Assembly (NCBI GenBank): GCA_028554755.1
Contig: JAPTOF010000004.1
Span: forward strand, 937,501 to 1,001,500
Length of the DNA stretch: 64,000 nucleotides
Reading direction: 5' to 3'
Origin: Cordia subcordata
Taxonomy: Eukaryota > Streptophyta > Magnoliopsida > Boraginales > Cordiaceae
Positions within the stretch are counted from its first letter, which is position 1. The number at the start of each line of letters is the position of its first letter. Position numbers and translations under genes: made by a program. Below the pieces are notes generated by a model. That model had not been told where the DNA came from. It searched no databases and saw only the letters and a program-made list of their open reading frames with translations. Positions 49,806 to 64,000 of the stretch are shown one piece after another.

Positions 49806-51920
49806 TCGTTTAGTTTTATTTGTTCGTGTGAACGAATCTACTTTAGAATTTATCGTATTTTACGTACAAGATATATATATCTAGCACTACATCTCCATGG
49901 AGATCATCAAAGCAAGGTTAGGAATTGAAAGGCCGCAATGAGCGTTGGGCATGGCAGGAAAAGTTATTTTTTCTCTGAATTCCGCCAATCATTATGCTAT
50001 GAGAGGGGGCCCGATGGTTTGTCATTCCATTTACTTTTCAGCTTTTTTTCTTTTTGCATCCGCGGGGTGAAGCAAAACTTTTTTTGTACACTTTGAGTCG
50101 TGATTGTGTCGTAGTAAAGCTAAAGATATTATTCAATTATAAACTATTAGATTTTATCTTATGATCATCCGATGATCATTGGTCGAAAAAGAAGAGGCAA
50201 TTGATTTAAATGACAATTGCACAAAAGATTGCTGAGTTCATTTTGCTTCTCTTCGCGTTGAATTTTTTTCCTCCCTCGATCAGCTAAATGAGTGTTATAT
50301 AAAATTAGTCAAATCATTTTATTATAATTACATTATTAGTTTGAATTGATTCTCTCTTATAATCTTATAGTATTATAAGAGAATTTAAGTTTGATAACTT
50401 TTAAGGCGATCAAAAAGCCAATCAACAGTAAAGCATCCTATTAACTAGGCGAAACTGTTTTGAGGCAGCTGACCATCTACTTTAACATATACAAATGACT
50501 CATCATTACAAGCGTAACAAAAGTGGAGTATTTGTCAATCTAAATCAGGCGCCTACTTATTCCCCCAAAAATATATTAGAAGTTAAAAAAGCAAAGGTTT
50601 CTTTTTTTCCTCCCTCTCAAATGGAGGCTAAGTCATACTGCTCTATAAAGCCTTCTCACTGCCCCAAGCTAATCGTCCGAATGATGAATACCAATATTGA
50701 ATTGTAATCTGAAATTAGCTAACTAGTCTAAGAAAAAATTTGCCTCTCTGTGGCGTGGGGTGGGGTGGGCTTGTGGGGGGAGGGGGTCTTCTTTGCAGAA
50801 GGCAAACCATTTTTCAAAATATGTAAATCTTGGTTTTTGTCATTTAGCACTTTCTAGGGAGAAAATAAAGGGGAAACTTTCATAAATTGAAATTTTTCTT
50901 TCAAGATAAGATTGAGACAATTGAGATGACGTAAGTGATTAAGAGACCCTACAAACAACATAATTAAATGGTACATGGCTTTTTGGGAGGAGATCGAGCG
51001 AACCCTTTCCATTCACCGAAGCTATATCGCAGTAGCGCTACATGCATGCAACAAGAAAGCTACTGTTCCAGAATTAAATCCTCTGATTTTATAATATAAT
51101 AAATCCAATAACAGAAACGCATGAACTGCGAAGAAGTTCTTTTGTTAAAATGCCGTGCAACTTAGAGGTCATAAGACTTTCTAGGTCAAACCAAAAAGAC
51201 CTCTAATTAGGTGATATATACAATTCAAATTCATTCGGCTAACAACTAATTGAAAAGTGATGTGCCAACACTGATGTGGCCTGTAGGACAACAGGAGTTT
51301 GACAGAAGTGCGATGCTAGCCAAAGGTTCGCTAATGCTCGTGTCAGAGAATGTTTATGAAAATATTGATTTAGAAAGAGAGAGGAAAAGGGGATCACTAT
51401 TCTTTGTTTGGGGATATTTTATTAATGTAAAGGCTTATTTTGATTTTTGTGCACTAGGTTTATTTATTAAATCTCTCATAGAACACATGTTGAGAGTACT
51501 ATAGGTCTTATATTGAGCATGTGGAAAAAGAGTGATCGGCCGGGGAAGGACATCGGACTTGGGAGACACCCTTTGCGTGGTGACAAGCGTTATAAAGACA
51601 TGGAGATTGGCTAATGGTGATGAGGTCAGGGTCGATCCCCAATCACAAATGATTTCAATATAATAGTATCACTAGTTCACCATCATCTCATTCTCTCTTA
51701 ACTTAATAGTTTTATAGGAACTTAATAATAAGATAGCATAAGGGCCTCTTGATTATCCATGGAAGCTACAAAATTACTGCCTGCCTCCATGCATGGCAAG
51801 ATACATATTATTACATACTATATCATACACTACACAAAATCATATTTCAGAAAAATAAAATAAAATAACAAGTCTAATTAGCATAAGTGCTTTACTAGCT
51901 AGATAGTCCTAACAGTTCAA

Positions 51921-53085
51921 TCACATAATTGAGCACCCACTTTCTTCATCATCCTCATCATGGTAATAATAATCAGCATGATGATGAAGGGCATTATAAG
52001 CTGGAGTTGATGGTGGGGGTAGGGATACTGGAGGATAACCCTCCGGTCCAAAGTATGCATAAGAATGCATTGCTGGGGCATAATATGAAGAAGTAGTGTT
52101 TGTATGCATAGTAGTATTATAGCTAAGCCCATCCCCTGCAGCTGACTTATAAGCAGCTGGCTGATTAATATTAGGTTGGGCATTTCGATTTATGGGATGG
52201 CTTATAAGCTTTGAAGGTTGTGCAGCAATCATCCGAGGTGCATTTCCGAGACTATTAACACCCTCAGGAGCTGCAGCATGAGTACTCATGTTACCAACGT
52301 CGTATCCAGCTTTCTTTTTCTTCTTTTTGTCTCCATTTATGGCACCATCAGCAGTACCATCACTAGCCTGCAGAGCATTTGGCTCATGAGTTGAAGCGGC
52401 ACTACTCTTTTCCGCCGCCGTTTTCGACTGAGCATTAGCAGAAGTCTCACCCGGCTTTTTCTCAGGAGGCTTAACAATCTGCTTTGCTTTTGCTAAAGCA
52501 GCTTTGTCATCAACAGTAACATTTTCAACACGTAAAGGGTCTTTTTGGTTGCTGATTTTCTTCGGTTGTCGCTCTTCTATGTGATCAGAAATGTCAGGCC
52601 AAATAATCTCAGCGTGCTTACCAGCCTTTACCAGCTTCTTGATCAGCGTTTCAGCATCCACGCTTCCAGTTACTATTGCTTTGTGCTGCTGAGAATCGAT
52701 CTCTGTTCTATAAACACCTGATAAATAACAAAATAAAAACGATAAAAGCTACCAAGTCATAATATATCTTTAACTGTCTGTCAACACGTTGAGTCTAATA
52801 AATGATTATCAACAATGTGTTACTCTACATTACCTTCGATGCTCTGAAGAACCTTTTTGACTTTCTTTTTGCAGCCGGGGCAGTGGATGGAGACTTTTAG
52901 GACCCATGTCTACATACATGATCAACAGCATAAACAATGCTGTTGTGCGTTAGAAACAAATTGTATATAAATAATGAAAGATCGACTAGAAGAACAAAAT
53001 GAAGGTGGATATATATAATTAATGTAATTTGTATTACCTTGAAATTGAGGGGCTCGATGGCTTCAAGACCAAGTGGTTTTGCCAT
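51921..53085 (-). CDS. Heavy-metal-associated isoprenylated plant protein (HIPP), 306 aa
   Basis: Exons: 53038-53085, 52834-52909, 51921-52717 (921 nt). HIPPs bind transition metals through an HMA domain and are tethered to membranes by farnesylation. The HMA domain spans about residues 15-80, with the metal-binding pair in IHCPGCKKK (Cys26, Cys29). A disordered Lys/Ala/Asn-rich middle has a DKKKKKK cluster (about 195-205), and a Tyr/Pro/His-rich tail ends in an acidic run (DEDDEESG). The last four residues, CSIM, form a CaaX farnesylation box. Exon structure (short first exon ending before the HMA core) is normal for the family. A TATA-like ctttatatg lies near 53229-53237 on the minus strand, about 145 bp upstream. 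Family is certain; subgroup number is not. Confidence 0.93.
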
Positions 53086-55078
53086 TTAAGTGAAGTAATA
53101 AAGAAGCTTGAGTTTAGCAGATGGGATTTTAGAGGAAGGGAGAATTATGAAGTTGGAAGTAGAGAGCAGAAAGCAATATGAGCAATGAAGGATTGTGTGT
53201 TGCAGCCGTTTAGGTCTCTACTCCTACTACATATAAAGAGCGGGAAATGTCCACCGTGGATGCCACGTCATCTATACCACTACTATGATAGATAGAGGAT
53301 CAGATTTTTGGGGCAGTTTACACTGAATTACGTAAAAAAAAAGAAGTCTTTTTTATAATTTTTAAATAAAAAATACTTATTTTTTGGTTTTGAAAAAGTC
53401 CCTTTTTTTTAGTAAAAATAGTTTCTTTAAGTGAAAAGAACAATTCAAATAGGCCATTGGATTCACTCATTAACACGAACATTATGAGAAGAACATAGCA
53501 CATTAACATGAAAATAATAAGTCAAAGAAAATATTGATTTATTAACGATTTGGTGTTTGCTCCTAGTACGATAGGTTTTGAGATCAATTTTGATATCTAT
53601 CCGGTTCTAAGCCACAAATTCTAAAGAATTAATGGGAGAATATGTAGTCCAATTCCCAATTCATTATCTTCCCCTTCTCTGTCCTCTCCACCCTGATGTG
53701 CAATCATTCGTGAACTAAAAGAAGATAATTTCTGGTAGACATTTAATATAGCACATTAACATGGCAATATAATAATAAATAAGAATTATGGCAGCATTTA
53801 CCATTGTTGGTGGATATTTATATACCACATTAACATGGCTCCAATCTTTTAAACCGACATTGTAATTTCAAGTTAAAAGCAATGGGCCATCAAACTTTTA
53901 CATTCCACCTAATAATTGTCATTGCATCTATATTTTTAGGTGGATATAAATAGATGGAACGAAAGCATTAAATAATAAGATAAATTTTAATAAAGAAATC
54001 GGAGTCAGAATATGTGAAGTCCCTTCTCAATTTCCATACCACGTTGCTACTTCCCCAGCTGTATGAAATATCAGTCTCAAAAATCTCTTTTTCTATCAGT
54101 CGAGCATTAATTAATCTTACACAATACACACACAGAAACTCATAAGAGAATGCAAATTCCATCGTAAATGGACAAAAAATGCTTCTGATAAGATAATATA
54201 AGTTTATATTTGAAACTTTTTAACATAAAAGGTTACTATTCAAGTATTCCACTTAACGCTTGATAAGCAAATTTAATATTAGTAGAAATCTGTTGATTTT
54301 CATTCGAAAGTAACCTGTTAATTTTTAGTCATGTAAAATAACCAAACCAATTCGAAAAATTCAGATTCATTTGGTCGATTAACCAAACCGCATTCATCCC
54401 AACTTTCATCTTAATGACTAGAACGTCGCGACCAGGTTCAAAACTTGAGCCGAAAATACCATTTCTTGCTGCTACTGAATAGGAGGAAAATCTACACCTC
54501 ATCGCAAATTTGCCCGAAAATATCCAGAGCATTCACTTTATAAATATCCAGAGCATTCACTTAATAAATTTTTATTAATTGAAATCCTACATGCTGATAG
54601 TAAATTGAAAGCAGAAGCCATTAAGAAGGAATTGTATTTGCCAGAGATCATTAAGTAGAACAAAGCAGATAAGGGCGACATGGAGAGAAACCATGCTGCA
54701 GCAGAAACAAAAAGGAAGGACGCAAAGCAGATAAGGGAAAGGGGAATATTTAGAGGCATAACCAATTCATAAAACCAATCCAACTCCTGCTTAATCAAAC
54801 AGCTTATATCTCAAGAAAGGATTCCAATATCTTCCACCAAAAGATGCATTCATAAGCATAACTGAAACACGAAATTGATTGCTTCAAAATCAAAAAGTTC
54901 AGGCTTCTTTTCTACTCCAATTATTGAAAATTTCCAGCAGCTTCACATTCCCAAAGTTGGATCAAAAGCATAATCCATGCAATAAATATTTTATACATTT
55001 ATTCTTTAGGAATGGTAACTTCAATAATTACAGGTTTGAGAAAATAATCAAAGGAAAAAGAAAATACACTCAACAACA
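53086..55078. other. Intergenic between HIPP and dephospho-CoA kinase
   Basis: HIPP promoter, then AT-rich sequence. A fragment resembling family B MITEs lies at about 53330-53455. A 27-bp tandem pair with atccagagcattcactt lies near 54520-54565. The part just below 55079 is probably kinase 3' UTR. No gene is seen. Confidence 0.5.
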
Positions 55079-58360
<3,282 letters not shown>

Positions 58361-59278
58361 TCAACGACTATTCTGTTGCATTTCGCAGACCTTAACCCAA
58401 GCGGGCCTTGCAGAGATGTCAGCAATCCACGCTTGTACGTGAGGCCGAGCTTCAAACAATGCCTTGACTTTAGTAGCCATCAAGTTATTTATAGCCGGCA
58501 GGTGGTGCAGATCGGCTAAGGAAAACGAGTATCCTCCCAAATACTTGGATTTTGTGAGCCGAGCTTCATAGATATCAAGAATCTTGGCTAGCTTATCTTT
58601 ATAGTCTTTCACCACAGCATCATCTGTGGTCAGGCCAAACATTAATGGCTTCAGGACCAGCTCATGGACCAGCTTCGCAGCTGTAGGGTCAAACTGATGA
58701 GCTTCCACCTCCATCCACACCCAAGCAATCGCCATCTTCTTTGTGTCGGGGATTATCAGCTGGGTTCCCTCATCGGCATACGTTTGTACTATGTATTGGG
58801 TAATGGCCCTCGACTCTACAATACAAATTAAACATGCGTTTTCACTATTTAGACTAGCTTATAGTCTTGACGCAACGGTAGAATAAGCGGTACATAGATT
58901 AGAAATGTAACTCAGGGATACAATTTTTGACTTACCAAAGAGCAAGAGATCCCCATCTTCAAAGGCTGGCACTTGACCGAACGGCTACATTTCAATTAAA
59001 TAAAAGATTTTAGAGACCATGAGGGGAATCAAAACAATGATGTCGGAATTTAAAATCTCTCGTAATATTGATAAGATAGGTAGAATTGTCTTGCAAAGTA
59101 ATTTGAGCTGGCCAATTCATGAAATGCTTACATTAAGGGAAAGGAAAGGTTCCTTTTTGTGCTCGCCCTCTGCCATGTTGATGGGGACAAGTTCATACTC
59201 GAGCTCTTTCTCGATGAGGCAAGCAAGAACTCTCCTTGTTGCGGTTGAAATCAGATTACCATGAACCTTAACAGCCAT
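58361..59278 (-). CDS. Phi-class glutathione S-transferase (GSTF), 216 aa, tandem copy 1
   Basis: Exons: 59132-59278, 58936-58984, 58361-58815 (651 nt). GSTFs join glutathione to electrophiles and peroxides, or carry small ligands, in the cytosol. The thioredoxin-like N-domain has the probable catalytic serine at position 11 (LISTATRR) and the glutathione-binding PFGQVPAFEDGD and ESRAI motifs. The helical C-domain has SKYLGGYSFSLADLHHLP and ARPAW. Intron positions (after LSLN and inside FE|SRA) are those of phi GSTs. A TATAAATA box lies about 55 bp upstream (near 59328-59336, minus strand). The tail EMQQNSR is a little longer than in the neighbour. It shares most key motifs with the second copy but differs strongly at [16 protein letters not shown] and in the C-domain. 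Confidence 0.95.
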
Positions 59279-61814
59279 GATGAATGTGTTAAGGCGCAAA
59301 AGATCAACAAACGTGTTATGTATATATATATTTATAGATAGATCGATAGATTCTTGGGAGGATGTTGCAAATGGAAAACTATAGGTGGTATTTGTAGACC
59401 AGATAATTATCTGCGATTAATTAATCTTTAAATGAAAAAATACTCTAAAAATATCTATTTACTGTTAAAAAAACCTTAGAGAGTTAATCCGCCAAAAAAA
59501 AAAAAAAAAAAAACACTTGAGAGAGTTGGTGAGGAGTAATCTTTCTTGTGGCATAGCTCAATCACATCATGTTTTAAAATCAGCTGTATATTTTGGCATA
59601 TATCGAGAAACTTTTTTGGTTTTTTACTTTTATGTGTTCTCTAAAATTGGAGCATCTTAGAAAGCAATATTAGATAGGTGGAGATATGTAGGGTCCCTGA
59701 AAGATTATTGCCTGCCATCAGTGTCGCCATTATGTCATGGATGAAGAAAATTAAATTACTTCTCTTGGGTTTATATTTGTTGGAAGAACAACCGATTTTA
59801 TTAGGAAGTTATCCCAGAAGTATACAAGGGGTTAAGGGTCTACTTTCTAAAGATGATCACTCACTAATTTGACGTGTGCCCGCAAAAGAATACAAAACTT
59901 GCAAGAATATATGATGAAGATTTTTCTATTTTTACATTGAATACCTACGATTTTTGTCATCGTATATTTACAATAATTGTATTATGTGTTGTAAAATTTA
60001 TACTCAAAATTCACAAGTTCATATATATAACTATTTATTTACCTAATAATGGTTAAATTTTACAAATTTTAAATTATATAATGGAAAAAAAACTGAAATC
60101 TTTAGATTTTTCCCATGGTTGGTTCACATTTCCAAAACTTGGAGCACTAAATATTACATAGATGATTGGTGGCACATGTAAGTGTCATAAATATTATGAA
60201 ATGGATGAGAGAAAACTACTTGCATTACATGAATCGGGATAGATAGATTCTCGCCCATTTCTTTCCTCAGGTTAAAAAGATAAAAGAATGCAAATTCTTC
60301 TGTAATTATTCAATGCAAGGTTTTTACGTCATTTCTTAACCTCGTCAAACTTTTTCCTTTGTCTTTTGACCCAAAAAAAAAATCCTTGTCTTGGATGGTA
60401 CATTTTATCAAGGAAGCAATTTCTATTAGATAATTGTCAAATCTATTACAGATACATCATTGCTTCAGAGTAAACCTGTTTCTCATGGAGGGGTGACAAC
60501 TATACAATAATTAGAACGAAGACCCATGCATCTAATCTCTAGAATTTTATGCGATGATAAAATTTGTAACATGTGGTATAAAGACAAATTCAGATAGTTG
60601 ATGTGATAACGTCTCATTTTACTATTAGAAAGTAGTTTAAATGATCGAATTACTCTATAAAAGTAAAAAAAAAAAATTCCTGAAAGCACAAGATTGGATG
60701 GAATGTTGAGAAAAAGTTAACAAAAATGGATGAAAGGAAAAACCACCTGCTTCTAAGGAAACTTCAGTCCTTTTTTTCCCCTTTTACGCGTGTTTTTCAA
60801 GGTTCTTTTTATGTTTTTAGAAATTAAAGAATAATTTAAGTGGTTACAATTATTTATTTCAAGAATAATGATTTGGTCTAAATCTTATAAGAATAGAAGA
60901 ATTGGATTGGGGTTGAGATTTTAGAAAAAATATATAAATGAAGAACTTTAGTCCATGTTCCATGACTGCTCGTGGAATCTGCATGTGTGAATCCAGTAGC
61001 AAGTGAGAGATTGCCGATGGCGTGGTCATCATTCTCAGTCTATAAGTTGACCAAAAAGTCTCCCGACTTACTGTGTTTTTGCATTATTCGCTTTGGTTTT
61101 TTTTTTTTAATTTCTTTTCCTCCTTTTTTGGTCAATTCTTGCACTGTTAGACCGACAAAATTGGAATTATTACAATCCGACAATTTGTGTGGAAAAAAAT
61201 GGCGCATTTTCATCCACTCAGTTGGTCATGCAGTCCGCATTTTTTGTTTCGTTTTGCAGATATGTTAAGCCGTGACTTAACCTTTCCATCTATAATTAAA
61301 AATTTTTATATTTATACGTGTAAAATTAATTATTATAAGAAAAATATCATATTGCTTTTCAGAAATGTTCCAACGATTAGAGTTGAAATCGAATGTGGCT
61401 CCTAACTAGTATTCAATCCTAATTCTTTGCTTTAAATAAATGCGCTCGACTTACGTGTACTCAGTATAAACGACCTACCGTGCACAAAAAATTTGTCATT
61501 GCAGCCGAGATTCGCTTCTCATCACAAAAAGGACGGGAAAAAATGAAAAAAATGAACACCATACACTAACAAATGCAGCTAAAAGGAACTTATTTTATTT
61601 CTCCAATCTACCAGCCAACAGACAAATCTCGCCATCTAGTAAAATATGGTTTTACGAGATGGTAAACGAGTTCTTTCATAATGCCCACTTAGCAAAACGC
61701 CTCGAAAACAAGAAACAAAAACAACAGAAAGAAACACAAGTCATAGAAAAGGACACACCAATTACAGGCCCCCCACATGGATGAAACTAAACCAGTTCAC
61801 ATTGGAAACACAAA
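59279..61814. other. Spacer between the two GST genes
   Basis: 2.5 kb with the promoter of copy 1 on the left and probable 3' UTR of copy 2 (AATAAA on the minus strand at 61594-61599) on the right. The middle is AT-rich with a poly-A run near 59493-59512. No GST fragment or other gene is seen. Confidence 0.5.
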
Positions 61815-63511
61815 TTAATGCTTGATCAATGCCGCAACGTTAGCCCAAGCAGGCCTAGCCAAGATCTGACCAACCCATGCACTCACATGAGGGCGAGCAT
61901 CGAACAACGCCTTGATTTTCGTACTATTCAAGTAATTCACGATCGGGAGGTGGTTGAGATCCGCGAGGCTGAACTCATCTCCGGCCAAGAATTTTGACTC
62001 CTTCAATCGAGCTTCGTACACATCAAGAACCTTGGCTAACTTCTCTTCGTTCTCGGCTACAACGGCGTCGTCAGTGGTCATGCCGAGGACTGGCTTCACC
62101 ACGAGCTCGAAGGACAGCTTTGAGGCCACCACGTCGAACTTCTGGGCTTCGACCTCGGACCAAACGGCCCCGATCGCCAGCTTCTTTGGGTCTTTGGAAA
62201 TTAGCTGAGTTCCCTTGTCGGCATATGCGTATGATATGTAGGCATTGATTGCCCTTGATTCTGCAATATTGATATTCCAAGTTTAGGTGTTATACATGAT
62301 TCACAACGTGGTCACTAAACGAGTAAACATTAAGAAAGTAAATCGTTTCATTCCACAAAATATAAGACAAAAGTGTACATAATAAATCTTAAAATGACTA
62401 CCCAACTTTAGTTTAATCAGAATACCATATTGCAAGATCTTGTGATACTAAATTATATAATTTTTCATAATTTATTGACATATTACAATCATATTACACT
62501 GTTAGGCTAACTCCAATATCAACCCTAAACATAAAAAAACTCCATATTTAGGCGAGTGATTGGTGCTAACGTGCTCCAACAATTTCCCTATCTCATCTAC
62601 CAAAATTTTTTATTTTTTCAAAACTCCAAAACAAAACACCCTATTTTTTTTATCCCCTAAAGCCAAAACCCAAATTCTATTCCCTATTTTCTATAACTTT
62701 AAGACTATAATATTTTAAAATATAATAGTTGTTAGAGTAAAACTCAAATAAGAATTCCTTAAATTGAGAGTTTGATAAAAAAATAGGGAATTGTTAAAGT
62801 ACAACTGAAAATAGAGGATGCCAAATTATAAAAAAATGACTTAAATCACTTAAACTCAGAGGAAAAAATAGAAAAACTGTAGGAGATAACCTTACCAGCA
62901 GATTGTTCCAAAATGTTTCTTTTTATCACCCTTGCCCAACTTGATTCCCGTCCCTTATATCGTTGCAAGTAGATTATTCCAAACTGTTTCCTTTTTTCTT
63001 TTTAACACCTATTCTCAACCCAATTCTCATTTTTCACAGCATTTAAACCCAAATCATCGCTCTTGAGGAAATAACTTTTAAATGAAGTAGTTTTAACCAC
63101 TTGAACTATCCATTATCCGTGTTCCAAAATGTAAGTACAGAGCTGTAAGAAATGATGGACAAGAAACACTTACCAAAGAGCTTCAGATCTCCATCTTCAA
63201 AAGCTGGTATTTGACCAAATGGCTACATCATAAACACATATGATCGAGTTACTTACCCAACTAATCTTGAAATTATCATGTTATATGGTCATGAAAGGAT
63301 CTAAAACAGGAGATGGTATATATATCTATGTGTTGATGTGAGATAGACATGTATTATTACTTACATTGAGGGAAAGGAAAGGCTCCTTTTTGTGCTCGCC
63401 AGCCCTCAAATCAACGGGGACAAGCTCATACTCCAAACCTTTCTCAGAGAGGCAAGCAAGAACTCTCAACACAGCTGGTGAAAGCGCAACGCCGTGGACC
63501 TTAATTGCCAT
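61815..63511 (-). CDS. Phi-class glutathione S-transferase (GSTF), 213 aa, tandem copy 2
   Basis: Exons: 63365-63511, 63174-63222, 61815-62260 (642 nt), with the same intron positions as copy 1. Probable catalytic Ser11 (ALSPAVLRV), glutathione-site motifs [17 protein letters not shown] and SRAI, and the C-domain signature [18 protein letters not shown] are intact. The length is that of a standard GSTF. The second intron is long (62261-63173) because it contains a Tourist-like MITE (62505-62891). A TATAAATA box lies near 63629-63636 (minus strand), about 120 bp upstream of the ATG, and a second MITE begins about 335 bp upstream. Tandem arrays are the rule for GSTFs, and another copy may lie beyond the right edge. 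Confidence 0.95.
62505..62891. mobile_element. Tourist-like MITE in the second GST's intron
   Basis: The element has inverted ends ggctaactccaata and ctgtaggagataacc, flanked by TTA on both sides (62502-62504, 62892-62894). A TTA/TAA duplication and about 390 bp fit the PIF/Harbinger (Tourist) class. Internal phrase gtgctccaacaatttcc is shared with the copy at 63847. Confidence 0.65.
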
Positions 63512-63846
63512 GATGATCCAATTTACGCGCAACAATAATCACTAACACACGTTCTATATATTCAACACACCGGTGAGATTTCTCTAGAGATGATATTTAT
63601 TGCACTGAAGCTACACATCTAAATGTCCTATTTATAGCTAGACTCTTTTGCTCCGCAATTATTTTTTTTACGCTATTTTGTTTTTGTTTTTTTCTTTTTC
63701 TTTTTCGAATGAGGCACGCGTTTTAAGCATCAGATGCTACTATCTAATTCTTCGCCTTTTTTATTGGTACATGGTTTTGTATTTCTTTCTTTTTTCTTTT
63801 TTTGTGGCCTTGGATCATTTTGTCTCAACAACGTACATGTATATTA

Positions 63847-64000
63847 GACTAACTCCAACAAATCTCTTAAAACATAAAAAATTTTATATTTGGAGGTTTT
63901 GTTAATAGTAAAGTGCTCCAACAGCTCTCTTATCCCATTTTCAAAATTTTAGGTTTTTTTTCAACCCCAAAACAAGACACTTATATATACGGGTTTTTTT
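63847..64000. mobile_element. Tourist-like MITE, second copy, cut by the window edge
   Basis: It starts gactaactccaacaaatc after TTA (63844-63846) and follows 62505-62891 through aaagtgctccaacagctctc and ccccaaaacaa. The right end lies outside the window. It is about 335 bp upstream of the second GST's ATG. Confidence 0.6.

Larger units (their letters stand above)
47335..51920. other. Intergenic between GH3 and HIPP (convergent), MITE-rich
   Basis: The first ~300 bp are probably GH3 3' UTR. A family A MITE (48148-48542) and a nested family C/B complex (49046-49805) follow. The rest is AT-rich. An open frame at 51250-51504 matches nothing I know. Confidence 0.5.

Noticed and set aside
51250..51504. 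Plus-strand open frame of 84 codons near HIPP
   Set aside because: No recognisable domain, no splice partners, and AT-rich composition like the surrounding spacer.

Overview
The window is nuclear DNA of a flowering plant, most likely a core eudicot. Evidence: GT-AG introns (one GC-AG) in AT-rich non-coding DNA, plant-only proteins (LPA1, RALF, HIPP, phi-class GST, GH3, REF/SRPP-like), chloroplast targeting, and many small MITE-like elements. Species cannot be read from the sequence. There is no bacterial operon, CRISPR array or phage. I rebuilt exons by hand; each complete gene gives an open frame with consistent phases across all introns.

Layout, left to right: thiamine pyrophosphokinase TPK (-, 5' part only, 1-2504); a 27-exon FHA/AAA ATPase (-, 4278-17155); a repeat-rich gap with a long-TIR element (17156-21128); REF/SRPP-like lipid-droplet protein (-, 21129-22218), divergent from ALG3 mannosyltransferase (+, 23756-28618); RALF peptide (-, 30010-30375); LPA1, a photosystem II assembly factor (-, 32515-36993); a 7.6-kb transposon-rich gap; GH3 amido synthetase closest to GH3.9 (+, 44620-47334); a gap with nested MITEs; HIPP metal-binding farnesylated protein (-, 51921-53085); dephospho-CoA kinase (-, 55079-56709); two tandem phi-class glutathione S-transferases (-, 58361-59278 and 61815-63511).

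The genes do not form one pathway; they are a conserved neighbourhood. From memory of Arabidopsis, TPK1, the AAA ATPase, RALF1, LPA1 and GSTF6/7 lie together on chromosome 1, while GSTF8, GH3.9, ALG3 and a REF/SRPP gene lie together on chromosome 2. Here the two sets are interleaved in one run, as expected if this genome keeps an ancestral order that Arabidopsis split between duplicated segments.

I found no clearly new biological system. The most notable non-genic structures are an ~896-bp long-TIR (Mutator-like) element inside one copy of a tandem duplication, a hAT-like element with a perfect 9-bp target duplication next to the GH3 promoter, a nested MITE complex, and Tourist-like MITEs in the intron and upstream region of the second GST.
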